A stretch of 34,150 nt of DNA from a virus: positions 1 through 34,150 of the IMG/VR virus record IMGVR_UViG_3300030098_002080. One strand, written 5' to 3'. A program made the position numbers and the translations under genes. A model generated the notes under the pieces. That model did no database searches, was not told the DNA's origin, and was given only the letters and a program-made list of their open reading frames with translations. Shown piece after piece: positions 20,683-30,834 of this stretch (its first letter is position 1; each line of letters begins with the position of its first letter).

Positions 20683-23435
20683 TGCGAATCCAAGCTCTCC
20701 AATCCAGCTTTGCAGACGGTCAGATCAGCCCGCGTATGCAGGGAATGGTTGAACTAGAGTCCTATAAGTCCAGCCTAGCCACGCTTGAGAATATGGTCGT
20801 TTTGCCGCAGGGCAGTCTTACCCGCCGGCCAGGCACCTTCTTTGCGGCGACGACCAAAGCCAATGGCGCAGCTAGGCTGATCCCGTTCAGTCGCGGCCAG
20901 GGTACTAGTTTAGTGCTTGAGTTTGGCAACCTATACATAAGGTTTTTTGCCAACGATGGTCCTGTGCGTACTGATGATATTTCAGCAACCTACAGCCAAA
21001 GCACGACCACGGTCACGGTAACAAAATCCAGCCACGGCTACAGCGCAAGCGATGAAGTCTACCTAGATTTTACTTCAGGCAATGGTGTTGACGGCTTCTA
21101 CACAATTGCGACTGTAGCAGACGCCAATACTTTCACCGTCACCAGCACGACATCACAGACCACCAGCGGCAACGTAAACATCAGCCAACGCTTTGAAGTA
21201 ACCACGACGTACACCGCGAGCCAGGTCAACGACATCGCCTTTACTCAGAGCGCGGATGTCTTGTTCCTAGTTCATCCAGACCATGTCCCCGCCCGCCTAG
21301 AAAGAAACGCGACCAATTCTTGGGCGCTGACGAATTTGCTGCCTTCCGTCATTAGCGGCACTTACACCCGCCCTGCAACGGTATTAACCGATGGCCCATT
21401 TAAGGCCATGAACACGACAGACACCACGCTGACGGTGGCGCTGGCAGCCAATTCAAATTTCACAACATCCTTTAGCGATGGATCACTAAGCCTGGAAGAA
21501 GTGGGTACAGTTAGTCCGAGTAATGTCGATGTCGCGACCAACGCTTTTACGCTAGCGAATCATCCGCTAGTGAACGGTATGAAAGTTCAGTTCAGCAGCA
21601 TACCGTCTGGGTTTGCCAGTACACCCACTTTATCGGCGACCACTGATTACTTCGTAGTCAGCGCCACACAGAATACGTTCAAACTCGCAACCAGTGCAGG
21701 CGGCACGCCGGTGGACATCACTGCCGCACCGACTTCTGCCGACCTAACCGTCAACAAGAGTTTTGTTGACAAAGATGTTTATATCAAAGTCACCGCAAGT
21801 GCCACAACAGGCATCAACGATGATACGGGCTTTCAAACGACAGACGTTGGGCGCTACATCCGGCTGAATACTGAAATCGCACCGCAGATCAAGCATGGTT
21901 ATGGAGAGATTGTAGAGCGCACCAGTACGACGGTTGTTCTAGTACAACTCAAGACTGCAATTGCCGGTGTAGGCGCAACTACAGAGTGGCAGCTTGGTTC
22001 TTTCAGTGGCACGACGGGCTACCCAAGGACCGTGCAACTCTATCAGCAAAGGTTGGTCTTCGCTGGCACTGCAGAAGAAAGTCAGACGATCTTTCTGTCT
22101 AAGACTGCGGACTTCTTCAACTTTTCAGCCACGGAACCGCTAGGCCAGCAGACCGGACAGCGCGATAGTAGCGGGCGAAGTATTGTGGGAGAGCAAATTT
22201 TTGAGGATGCCGCAATCAGTCTGACGATTAGCAGTGACACCGTGGATCAGATCGAATGGGTTTCTGAGGATCAGCGGCTCACCATAGGGACTTCAGGCGG
22301 CATCTATCAATTGTACGGCAGTTCTGATGACCTGACGTTGACGCCGTTTAACTTCAGCATCACGAAAGTCAGCGCCTGGGCATGCGATCCAACAGCACTG
22401 CCCGCCAAGATTGGCAACAACCTATTATATGTACAGAACAACGGGCGAAAACTGCGCGAGTTGGCATTCGACAAATTGCAGGACCAATACAGTGCGGCAG
22501 ATTTAACGCTTAGAAGTGAAGACATATCAGAGACTGGTCTGATTGCTACCGCCTACCAAGACCAGCCGTATAGCGTGCTGTGGTGCCTGCGAAACGACGG
22601 CAGGCTCGCAGGGTTGACCTATGTAGATTTGTTGCAGATGCGGGCCTGGCACCGACACACGATAGGCGGAAGCCATACTGATGCAACTTTTGGCAATCAT
22701 GCGAAAGTCGAAAGCATTGCCAGCATACCGCGTGGCACGCATGACCAACTCTACATGATTGTGAAGCGGGACATCGATGGCGGTACAAAGCGCTATGTTG
22801 AATTTCTTGAGCGCTACTTTGTTGCTTCTGAAATCCTGCCCAGTGATGCGCATTTTGTAGACAGTGGCCTAGAAGAACCACCTAGCCGCACCAGCGCATC
22901 TACTGCTGTCAGTGCCCTAGACCATCTGGAAGGCGAAAGTGTAGCTATTTTAGCCGATGCCGCCGTACAACCGAACAAGACCGTCAGTTCTGGTGCGATC
23001 ACACTACAGACCGCCGCCACCAACTTTCGTGTTGGCTTCGCTTACAACAGCGACATCAAAACCTTGCCGATGGTGGCGATGACAGGGCAAGGCACCAGTG
23101 TAGGCAACCGAAAGCGCATCCACCGCTTCACCGTGCGTTTACTAGAGTCATTGAGCTTTAAATTTGGGACTAACGCCAACGATTTAGACGCCGCAACCAT
23201 CGCCTATTTGGAAAGCCTTGGACTCAACTTTGGCGTCAACATCAGCGACCTGACCGAAGCGGTCTTTAGAACAGCCAGCGATAATATTGGCAGCGCTCTG
23301 TCCTTCTTCACTGGCGAAAAGACGTTTCAAGTCGGCGACCAGTTTAACACGATTACCCAGTTATTTCTCAGGCAGGATCAACCGTACCCGTTTTCTGTCA
23401 CTTTATTAGCGATTGATTACCAAACCAACGAATGA
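20682..23435 (+). CDS. Tail tubular protein B-like nozzle (T7 gp12 type)
   Basis: The 917-residue product begins with the classic pattern SSFADGQISPRMQGMVELES, then VVLPQGSLTRRPGTFFA, of podovirus tail nozzle or stabilisation proteins. A long, beta-rich middle follows, with Thr/Ser-rich segments and DG, NG turns. Near residues 540-560 a run LTIGTSGGIYQLYG-like and later RKLREL.FD match the second half of the family. It forms the tail tip below the adaptor and carries the fibres. It is longer than T7 gp12 (about 790), with additional beta repeats near residues 100-170 and 270-350. Confidence 0.9.
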   Translation: MRIQALQSSFADGQISPRMQGMVELESYKSSLATLENMVVLPQGSLTRRPGTFFAATTKANGAARLIPFSRGQGTSLVLEFGNLYIRFFANDGPVRTDDISATYSQSTTTVTVTKSSHGYSASDEVYLDFTSGNGVDGFYTIATVADANTFTVTSTTSQTTSGNVNISQRFEVTTTYTASQVNDIAFTQSADVLFLVHPDHVPARLERNATNSWALTNLLPSVISGTYTRPATVLTDGPFKAMNTTDTTLTVALAANSNFTTSFSDGSLSLEEVGTVSPSNVDVATNAFTLANHPLVNGMKVQFSSIPSGFASTPTLSATTDYFVVSATQNTFKLATSAGGTPVDITAAPTSADLTVNKSFVDKDVYIKVTASATTGINDDTGFQTTDVGRYIRLNTEIAPQIKHGYGEIVERTSTTVVLVQLKTAIAGVGATTEWQLGSFSGTTGYPRTVQLYQQRLVFAGTAEESQTIFLSKTADFFNFSATEPLGQQTGQRDSSGRSIVGEQIFEDAAISLTISSDTVDQIEWVSEDQRLTIGTSGGIYQLYGSSDDLTLTPFNFSITKVSAWACDPTALPAKIGNNLLYVQNNGRKLRELAFDKLQDQYSAADLTLRSEDISETGLIATAYQDQPYSVLWCLRNDGRLAGLTYVDLLQMRAWHRHTIGGSHTDATFGNHAKVESIASIPRGTHDQLYMIVKRDIDGGTKRYVEFLERYFVASEILPSDAHFVDSGLEEPPSRTSASTAVSALDHLEGESVAILADAAVQPNKTVSSGAITLQTAATNFRVGFAYNSDIKTLPMVAMTGQGTSVGNRKRIHRFTVRLLESLSFKFGTNANDLDAATIAYLESLGLNFGVNISDLTEAVFRTASDNIGSALSFFTGEKTFQVGDQFNTITQLFLRQDQPYPFSVTLLAIDYQTNE

Positions 23436-24043
23436 GTGCATTAGCAATATTTGGCGCAATCACAGCGGGCAGTACCTTACTTAATATGTACGGGCAGAGT
23501 CAGAAGAACGCGGCGGATGTTAGGGCTTTGAAAGCCCAATCAAAAGCATATCAAGCGAGTGCCGCTGAGAACCTAGCCTTTGCCAGAGAGCAAGCAAACC
23601 TGTACATGCAGACCGGCGCTGAGAACGCCAGAGCGATAGAGTTTCGAGGAGCAGAACTACTGGCACAAGAAGAGCGTGCGGGTCTAGGACGCATTGCCGG
23701 CATCCGTGCCCGTGCTGGCGCTTCTGGAGCTTCAGTCAATGTAGGCACACCCGCCAACGTGCAGATCAGTCAGGCGTTTGCCAATGACTACAACCTGAGA
23801 ATGTTGGACTACAACACGCGCTATGAAGCAGCCCGCACAAGACTAGAAGCAAAGAACAAGGCAACAATGGAACTGCGGCGCGGGCAACTGGCCTATAACC
23901 AATTGATACGCCAAGCACAACTTGCGGAACAGGGTGCAGGCAATGTTGCAGCGGCGCGTGATCTGCAGCTCTTCAGCACACTGCTCGGCGGTGCCGCTGA
24001 CTTTGGGCAACTGTATTACCGATTCAGTGAGTTAGAAAAGTAA
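23432..24043 (+). CDS. Internal virion protein B-like (T7 gp14 type)
   Basis: The 203-residue product has a hydrophobic N-terminal helix (ALAIFGAITAGSTLLNMYG, residues 3-21) and then long Ala/Gln/Arg/Glu-rich helices. It carries the motif RARAGASGASVNVGTPANVQ at about 91-110, a beta-turn signature (AASG.....GTP..v) shared by gp14-like ejection proteins. These proteins lie inside the capsid and enter the outer membrane at infection to form the first part of the DNA channel. Overlap is by ATGA with the gene before and by one base with the next. Confidence 0.8.
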   Translation: MSALAIFGAITAGSTLLNMYGQSQKNAADVRALKAQSKAYQASAAENLAFAREQANLYMQTGAENARAIEFRGAELLAQEERAGLGRIAGIRARAGASGASVNVGTPANVQISQAFANDYNLRMLDYNTRYEAARTRLEAKNKATMELRRGQLAYNQLIRQAQLAEQGAGNVAAARDLQLFSTLLGGAADFGQLYYRFSELEK

Positions 24044-27000
24044 TGGCTAGGCTTCCATTCCAACAGGCCAGTGTTCTGCCACAACAGAACCGTCTAAGTG
24101 CCCCCAACGTACCGAATGCACCTGGTGTGATGCCCACACAAGTGCCAGGTCAGAATATTCAGGCGCAGGCGTTTCAGGATCTAGGAAAGACGATTTCACG
24201 CATTGCTTTCAGCACGGCTGATATTTATTTGGCGCAGGCAGAAAAAGCGAAGAACGAAGAAGAGAATATGGAAATCGTTGACGGTGTTGGCTTTGTCGAT
24301 TCTTTGTTCAACAACTTCAGAGTTTCTTTAGAAAAAGACCCAACTGACAGCGCAGGCGCGCTGCTCCGTTATGAGTCATTCATCAATGACACCCAAGACA
24401 CGCTGGATGAATACTTGAAGGACAAGCCCAAACGGGTACAGAACGCAGTCCGCAAAATGTTGACTAATCGCGATGTCCAGACCAAGCACTTTGCCCAGAT
24501 GCAAGGTGTGCGAACCCAGCAGCGTGCCCAGATCAGCGAAGTCAAAAGCCAAATTCTACAGAAACTTGAAGAACAGCAGATAGCAGAAGGGCCAGAGTTT
24601 TTCCTGAAAGCCATAGAGCAAGACGAAACTAGTTTTGTTGAAAGATATTCACAACAAACTCAAGAACTAATTGATTCTCAAATAAAAGATTTACCAGAAG
24701 GCTTGCAACAAGAAGTACGTAACCAGCTCTATCCTGCTTCAAAAAATCACATACTGCGCGCCCAGCAAGAATACAACAATTCTGCGCGACAACGCCAACA
24801 GGCAGGCTTTGTTGAAGAACGGAACAACATCTTAAGAACTTCAACAACACGCGAAGAAGCTCTTGACCGTTTTGCGACACTTCAAAGTGACATGCTGCTC
24901 AGTGGTGCCACCGATGAACCTACCGCAGCGAAAGCGACTGCTGATCTAGAAAATACTTTTGACAACTTTGATGTCACAGCACAAAGAGAGCAGGCCTTTA
25001 GTTCTGACAATGTTGCAGCACTTGAACAATTGATTGTAGATCTAGAACAAAATGAAGAAGCGTTCCCAGCATTGTCTTTGCCAGAGCGCCGTACTGCAAT
25101 CAACAAAGCAAAAAAATCACTGATTCAGTTGGAAACCAAGATTGCTGGGCAAATCAGGCAGTCCATTGAATTTGACATCCTAGCAATTGGGCTGGTTGCC
25201 GATGACTCGCCAGAAAGTTTGCAACTGAGAAATCAGGCAAGTTTCGAACAGAAACTAGCAGGCTTGATTGATGAAAAAGAAAAGGACGCTTATAGCAGAT
25301 TGTGGACTTATGCAGTTGAAGCGGATGACATGACTGACGGCGTTGAAACAATGACACTGGCAGAACTTGAAGAAATACCAGACAAGTTGGAACCGCCAGT
25401 TTTTATAGAAGGCGAACAAAATATTTTATTGAATCGCTACAACGCCATCTACACCCAAGCGCTCAGACAACGCGATGTGATCAAAAAAAGACGGGCTGAA
25501 GATCCTGCGAGTTTTTATATGGTTCCAGAAGGTCAAGACCCACTGGCTTCTTCAACACTGCGCCAGGTTCTTGATGTCCAGTTGCAGTACGTTGGGCAAA
25601 GCATCAAGCAGATTCCAGACAGAGAACTGCGACGCCGACACATGGCGGGCAACCTGCGGTTGTTCAGTAACCAGACTTTGCGAGATTTAAATGCGGCCTA
25701 CATCAGCCATGAAACAGGCCAGGACCGTCAAAACTTCATGAACAGGTTTGAATCCGCATCTGGCGAATACACAGCATTGGCTTTGTCAGAAGCTGCGATG
25801 AAGAAAGGCATTGGTATTGGCTTACCTGGTCGCGCCCAGCTTTACACAGAAGTCAGCGAACCAGGCACTGTGCAAAATCTTTTCATGAGTGAAACGAACG
25901 CAAAGATTAATCGGGACAATGTACGGAACAATTTTGACGGTCAAAGTCTAAATGATGTTCGTACAGAACTAAATGCCAATGAAGATTTGCAGAACTTTTT
26001 AGGCAGTCTGCAAGTTGATCCTGGCGGAGTGGCGCTAGCCAATGACTTTGAACAAGCGATTCTAGACTATGCACTAGAAATGGGCAGGGCCGGTGTTGAC
26101 GACCCAATTGAAATGGCTGTCGAGCATATGGTGAATGACAACTACATTTTTTTAGATGTCAACGGAGAAGTCGCACCTGTCCGGCTGCGTTCAGAAGTGG
26201 CTACAATGTACGGTCCAGAAGATATGGGCGAAGCCCTGACAGACTACACTGAACGCTGGTTGGCAGAGCGCAAGGCCGGTCTGGTTGATGTCTTTGCAGA
26301 AGATGACCAATGGGCGTGGATTACGCGTGGTGATGAAACCGGCATTGAGTTAGTCAATCTGAATCCGCTGGCAGGCAACCAGGTGAGTTCCCGCACATCT
26401 GGTGTAATTTTGACCAATCAGGAACTGTTGCGGATGACAGAAGACTATGTCCAGGCCAAAGGTGGTCCGCTTACGTCTGACTTTGGCAAAGACGTTATTC
26501 CTGCAGAAGTAGAAACTGCGCCACTTGATCCAATGGTACAAGCGTTTGCGCCTGGAGTTGAACCAGGTTCAACAGCAACCGACAATATGACCCGTGCAAC
26601 TAATGTAGTGCCAGAACCTCAAGAAGATCCTGAACCAATAGAACGTCAAGCGCAGGACCGCGCAGAGTTGTTGCAGGACGCAGAATCTAAAGACCCTGCA
26701 ATGCAAGAGCGGCAAGAAATCAGAAGGCAACTGCGCAAACAACGCGAAGCGCCTGCTGTACCTGAAGCGCCAGAAGCGCCTGAAGCACCTGCAGACACCA
26801 CAGACATGACCCGTGTTCCGGTGGGTATTGCTCCAACTGATGATGTTGTACTAGAGCGAGAAATCAAAAAACGTTTTGGTGCTGCCAATCGAAGTATTCG
26901 CGAACAGGTTCAACAGTACATTATTCAAGACGACGGTATTATTGCAGAGGGTTCAATTCGTTTCCTACAAGCACAGCGAGACATGCACCTAGACAATGCC

Positions 27001-27135
27001 TCTGCATACATGCGTTACAACGATACGAACAAGCAAGACCGTGGCACGTATACGTCAGGCGCGTTGCCGCTTCTTGCCGAAGAACTAGCGATGGCCCGTG
27101 TGTACCAAGAACTGATTACGCTGCATAGCCGATGA
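24043..27135 (+). CDS. Internal virion protein C-like, large helical ejection protein
   Basis: The 1030-residue product follows the gp14-like gene as gp15 does in T7 and is helical throughout, rich in Gln, Glu, Leu and Arg. It begins with a Pro-rich start, LPFQQASVLPQQNRLSAPNV, followed by helices (DLGKTISRIAFSTADIYLAQ). Residues 100-300 hold the motif-like KPKRVQNAVRKMLTNRDVQT and repeats of coiled segments. Residues 850-925 are disordered, with a PEAPEAPEAPA run coded near 26756-26790. I see no transglycosylase motif. It should be packed in the head and ejected to form the periplasmic conduit. Confidence 0.7.
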   Translation: MARLPFQQASVLPQQNRLSAPNVPNAPGVMPTQVPGQNIQAQAFQDLGKTISRIAFSTADIYLAQAEKAKNEEENMEIVDGVGFVDSLFNNFRVSLEKDPTDSAGALLRYESFINDTQDTLDEYLKDKPKRVQNAVRKMLTNRDVQTKHFAQMQGVRTQQRAQISEVKSQILQKLEEQQIAEGPEFFLKAIEQDETSFVERYSQQTQELIDSQIKDLPEGLQQEVRNQLYPASKNHILRAQQEYNNSARQRQQAGFVEERNNILRTSTTREEALDRFATLQSDMLLSGATDEPTAAKATADLENTFDNFDVTAQREQAFSSDNVAALEQLIVDLEQNEEAFPALSLPERRTAINKAKKSLIQLETKIAGQIRQSIEFDILAIGLVADDSPESLQLRNQASFEQKLAGLIDEKEKDAYSRLWTYAVEADDMTDGVETMTLAELEEIPDKLEPPVFIEGEQNILLNRYNAIYTQALRQRDVIKKRRAEDPASFYMVPEGQDPLASSTLRQVLDVQLQYVGQSIKQIPDRELRRRHMAGNLRLFSNQTLRDLNAAYISHETGQDRQNFMNRFESASGEYTALALSEAAMKKGIGIGLPGRAQLYTEVSEPGTVQNLFMSETNAKINRDNVRNNFDGQSLNDVRTELNANEDLQNFLGSLQVDPGGVALANDFEQAILDYALEMGRAGVDDPIEMAVEHMVNDNYIFLDVNGEVAPVRLRSEVATMYGPEDMGEALTDYTERWLAERKAGLVDVFAEDDQWAWITRGDETGIELVNLNPLAGNQVSSRTSGVILTNQELLRMTEDYVQAKGGPLTSDFGKDVIPAEVETAPLDPMVQAFAPGVEPGSTATDNMTRATNVVPEPQEDPEPIERQAQDRAELLQDAESKDPAMQERQEIRRQLRKQREAPAVPEAPEAPEAPADTTDMTRVPVGIAPTDDVVLEREIKKRFGAANRSIREQVQQYIIQDDGIIAEGSIRFLQAQRDMHLDNASAYMRYNDTNKQDRGTYTSGALPLLAEELAMARVYQELITLHSR

Positions 27136-28292
27136 TCTATCATCCAGTGACCACAGATTTTCCAGGCGGACAAGACCAATTTCTGCGCGACTATCAGCCG
27201 AGCGCATATCGGTTGTTTAAACTGGGCATGGGCGCTGGCTTAGATAATACATCGCCTGGGCTGGTGGCGTCCTTACTAGAACTGGACAGAGCTGAAAACG
27301 CGCCAATTCTTAGCAAAGAAGATTGGGAAGAAAGCAAGTTTTACGACCCTGAAATTCAGTGGGACGAATCCTTCACGACACCCAAAGCTAGATTGCTTAA
27401 AGAACGGCGGGACCGTGAGAAAGAACTGGCAACCTTACTAGAGCGCGCGGGCGCTGGTGCTACGGCAGGTTTTTATGCAGGCGCGTTAGTCGGCACAGTA
27501 CCTGATCCGGTCAACTATATACCTTTCGTAGGCATTGCATCCAAAGCCAAGAGTGCAAACACCATTCGCAAAATCATGCAGTCGGGGCGCGTAGGACGCG
27601 GTGCCACGAGTGCGACAGATGCACTGATTGGGACAGCAATTCTACAACCTGGTATTTTTGCCGAACGTGATGCGTATCAATTGAAGTATGACTACCGCGA
27701 CGCTTTGACGGACCTTGGGTTGGCGTTAGGTCTAGGCTTTGGTTTTGGTGCGCTACTGGGCAAAGTCAACCCAAAGGACGGCAACGCAAGTATGCCGCAA
27801 GGCCGTGCGACACCAGATGGTGAGGGGAAGCCTGATCTGTTGCCAGTTATGAAAGTTCAGGCACCGGAAGCACTTTGGAGATCTGTACCGCCACGAGATC
27901 AAGTGGAAGCGGTAGCAAAGAAAATGGCGTCAGATGGTGCTTCACAGAACATCAATGCAGGCGCAACGGCTCGGCCACAACCTGAAGTCGTGCGTGCCGC
28001 AGATCCAAACATGCAGATCCCAGAAGTGCAACTGCGTGGCTTTACCAATGATGGGCGGGTTCAACCTGGACCGACACCAACACCGGAAGACGCGCCAATC
28101 AGCGCGAACGAAGCGCGTTTGATTGAACTGGAAGCTGAACTGGATGAACGAATCCGAATTGCTGATGAGCAGGGTACTTTGCCAGAAAACGACGCCCGCG
28201 AGTTGGCATACTTAGAAGAAGAAGTACAAGCGCAGGTCAAGTACCACCAGGCGATTGAAGAAATCACAGAGTGTTTAATAAACAATGGCTAG
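27132..28292 (+). CDS. Internal virion protein D-like, N-terminal component
   Basis: The 386-residue product starts at ATG 27132 (ATGA). The first 90 residues are mixed and acidic. Residues 110-140 carry a Gly/Ala-rich, moderately hydrophobic segment (GATAGFYAGALVGTVPDPVN, then YIPFVG), and residues 185-215 a second one (LALGLGFGFGALLG). The pattern 'TVPDPVNYIPFVG' is one found in gp16-like ejection proteins that insert into the inner membrane. The C-terminal third is Pro/Glu-rich and disordered. It overlaps the large gene at 28285 by eight bases. In T7 one much longer gene (gp16) covers this role, so here the function seems split. Confidence 0.6.
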   Translation: MIYHPVTTDFPGGQDQFLRDYQPSAYRLFKLGMGAGLDNTSPGLVASLLELDRAENAPILSKEDWEESKFYDPEIQWDESFTTPKARLLKERRDREKELATLLERAGAGATAGFYAGALVGTVPDPVNYIPFVGIASKAKSANTIRKIMQSGRVGRGATSATDALIGTAILQPGIFAERDAYQLKYDYRDALTDLGLALGLGFGFGALLGKVNPKDGNASMPQGRATPDGEGKPDLLPVMKVQAPEALWRSVPPRDQVEAVAKKMASDGASQNINAGATARPQPEVVRAADPNMQIPEVQLRGFTNDGRVQPGPTPTPEDAPISANEARLIELEAELDERIRIADEQGTLPENDARELAYLEEEVQAQVKYHQAIEEITECLINNG

Positions 28293-30834
28293 AAGAAAAG
28301 ATCCTTGTCTAGATTTAGCAAACCAAAGCCGCTTCGGGCTAAGTCCGCAGAAAGCTAAGGACGTTGTTGATGAATTGAAAGCTGAACGTCAGGCAATTGC
28401 AGATGATGCGACGGTTGCCGACAAGAACCAAAAGTTTCGCGAGAAGTCAAAGGAAATCACTGCCACACAACGCTTTCAGATGATTCAAAGACGCCGAGAG
28501 CGCAAACGCCAGGTCTTTAAAAATGTAGCATTGGATGGGCGTCTGGATGCGGTCAGCAACACCAAAGACAAGGCCAAGACACTTAGCAGGTTGCTAGTCG
28601 GCAGCGCCAAGCAAGGATTTGCCGCCTTGGACAGTGTTGCCAGCAAACAAGTCGCCATGCGGAAGCTACGGGTTGGGCGCGTGCTGAGTGTCTTCAACCG
28701 TGCGGGTGACGGACTTTTCAGCACAGAGAACTTACAGCTCAGTCGGCCAACTGTCATGGGACGCTTTCTATTTGGAAAAGGCTTGTTTGATGATGAAGAT
28801 TTTCAACGCAGCTTGATCGTAGAATTGTTTGATGGGCTTGGTAAAAGCGGCAACCCAGATGCGCGCAAGCTCGCTGATGCGATTCTGAAAGAGAAGCGCG
28901 ACATGATTAACAAGCTGCAGGCCGAAGGTGTGCCGATCCGCTGGCTAGATGACCATGTAACGACACAAACGCATGATGCGATTGCAATCAGTAAGGCCGG
29001 TCTTGATGAGTGGATCGCAACAATTGAGCCGCTTCTGAATAAGAATCGAACCTTTACGAGTTCAGACCCAGTAAAACAGCGTGAATTCTTGGAAGCCGTC
29101 TACAACAACATCAAAAGCGGGAAGCGCAAAAGTGTGGAGCTAGTGACCGATTCAGGTCAAGGCGGGCGCCCAAGTCTAAGCAGTACAATGAGCGCAAGTC
29201 GTCAACTTCACTTTGAAGACGCAGATGCCTGGATCAAATACAACCAATTGTATGGACACAGCAACGCCGTCCAGTCTGTCATTCAAGGCATAGAACGACT
29301 CAGCGACAGCCTAGAGCTTATCAAAGTAATGGGCGCAGACCCAGACGCATCGTTTGAGCGCTTGCTCAATAGAAACAATTTTGAACCTTTTCAAAAAAGA
29401 ATGCTGAAGTCCGAAATGAACCAGGTGACTGGAGCTGCTTTTGAAGTCGATGGACCCAAACTACACAAGTGGACACAGGGCATTGCCGCGATTCAATCAC
29501 TGAGTAAACTGGGCAGTGCCATCTTCAGCAGCACCACCGACCCGATTTATGTAGCGTTTACGCAGCATTACCACGGTCGAAACTTTTTCACTAGTTACTA
29601 CAACGCCTTCATTAATATCGGCGTAGGGCGCTTTCTACAACGGGCAAAAAGTCGCGAAATTGAATTGTTTGCGCGCAAGCTAGGTCTAGGGTTTGACGGC
29701 GTGATTGGCAGCGCGGCAGGCAGGTTTGCCGGTGCCAGAGACAACACAGAGTTCCTTCAAGGTGCGGTCAATAACTTTTTTCGATTAAACGGTCTTTCCG
29801 GTTGGACGAACTGGTACCGCGAAGGTTCAGCATATTTAATGGCTAGCGACTTTGCCGATGCAACCAAGATGAACTGGGACCAGCTTGCACCGAGCTACCG
29901 CCGTCTGATGGAGCGCTACGGCATAACGGATGCCGATTGGAAAGACATTGCAGCGCTTCCGAAAGACAAAGTAAATGGCTTAGACGTGATGATGCCACAG
30001 CGGGTCTATGATGAAATTGAACTAGGCAACATCACGGGTGACGCGATACCACGCAGCGAAGAGCTGGCAGAAAAAATTCAGCAGTTGCTCATTACCGAAA
30101 ATGAATTTGCCATCATGCAACCAGGTGCCAACGAAGGTGCTTTCATGGCGCGGTATCCAGTCGGTGGCAGAGAGGGCACCACCGCAGGCACTATTCAAGG
30201 CACAATAGGCCGCTTGTTTTGGCAGTTCCGCAGCTTCGGCTTAACGATGATTTTTCGGCAGTGGCCGAGAGCGTATGAAATGGGCGCGCCAGCCCTAATG
30301 CACCTAGTGCCGATGGTCGGCATTGGTTACGGTGCTATGGCGTCAAAAGATCTACTGAAGATGCGAGAGTTTAAGAAGGCAGATGACCCAGTAGACTTGG
30401 GGAAAATTGCCGTCGCAAGTGTTTTGCAATCTGGTTTTGGTGGTCTAGCAGGCGATTATCTTTTTAATGATTACCGCCAATACGGGAGCAGTGCCTACGA
30501 CGTTGTGGGTGGCGCATCCGTTTCGACCTTTAATGATCTAGCAAACTTTGGACTGTCGCTTTTTGACACCGCCACAGGCAAAGACCCAGTAGATGCTGCC
30601 GCTGCAGGTTGGCGGGCAATTAAGTCAAACATCCCCTACAGCAATTGGTGGGCGTCACGTACCGCTTTTGACTATCTAGTAAATTATCAGATTCAAGAAA
30701 TATTAAACCCAGGATCACTCAGACGTATGGAAAGACGCTTCAAACAGAAAAACAATCAAGACTACAACAAAGATTTCCTTGGTTTTGACATGACACCTAG
30801 CAGCGTGATTGCGCGTGGAGGGGGGTACAGATGA
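28285..30834 (+). CDS. Large internal virion / DNA ejection protein
   Basis: The 849-residue product begins MARRKDPCLDLANQSRFGLS and is helical and basic at its N terminus. The middle (about 330-560) contains LESMKV-like runs and IQSLSKLGSAIFSSTTDPIY and LNGLSGWTNWYREG. The C-terminal part has GTIQGTIGRLFWQFRSFGLT and hydrophobic segments such as ALMHLVPMVGIGYGAMASK. These phrases are typical of the C-terminal half of very large podovirus ejection proteins of the gp16 type. It should travel with the two preceding products into the cell envelope. No lytic transglycosylase signature is visible. It ends in ATGA with the first fibre gene. Confidence 0.7.
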   Translation: MARRKDPCLDLANQSRFGLSPQKAKDVVDELKAERQAIADDATVADKNQKFREKSKEITATQRFQMIQRRRERKRQVFKNVALDGRLDAVSNTKDKAKTLSRLLVGSAKQGFAALDSVASKQVAMRKLRVGRVLSVFNRAGDGLFSTENLQLSRPTVMGRFLFGKGLFDDEDFQRSLIVELFDGLGKSGNPDARKLADAILKEKRDMINKLQAEGVPIRWLDDHVTTQTHDAIAISKAGLDEWIATIEPLLNKNRTFTSSDPVKQREFLEAVYNNIKSGKRKSVELVTDSGQGGRPSLSSTMSASRQLHFEDADAWIKYNQLYGHSNAVQSVIQGIERLSDSLELIKVMGADPDASFERLLNRNNFEPFQKRMLKSEMNQVTGAAFEVDGPKLHKWTQGIAAIQSLSKLGSAIFSSTTDPIYVAFTQHYHGRNFFTSYYNAFINIGVGRFLQRAKSREIELFARKLGLGFDGVIGSAAGRFAGARDNTEFLQGAVNNFFRLNGLSGWTNWYREGSAYLMASDFADATKMNWDQLAPSYRRLMERYGITDADWKDIAALPKDKVNGLDVMMPQRVYDEIELGNITGDAIPRSEELAEKIQQLLITENEFAIMQPGANEGAFMARYPVGGREGTTAGTIQGTIGRLFWQFRSFGLTMIFRQWPRAYEMGAPALMHLVPMVGIGYGAMASKDLLKMREFKKADDPVDLGKIAVASVLQSGFGGLAGDYLFNDYRQYGSSAYDVVGGASVSTFNDLANFGLSLFDTATGKDPVDAAAAGWRAIKSNIPYSNWWASRTAFDYLVNYQIQEILNPGSLRRMERRFKQKNNQDYNKDFLGFDMTPSSVIARGGGYR

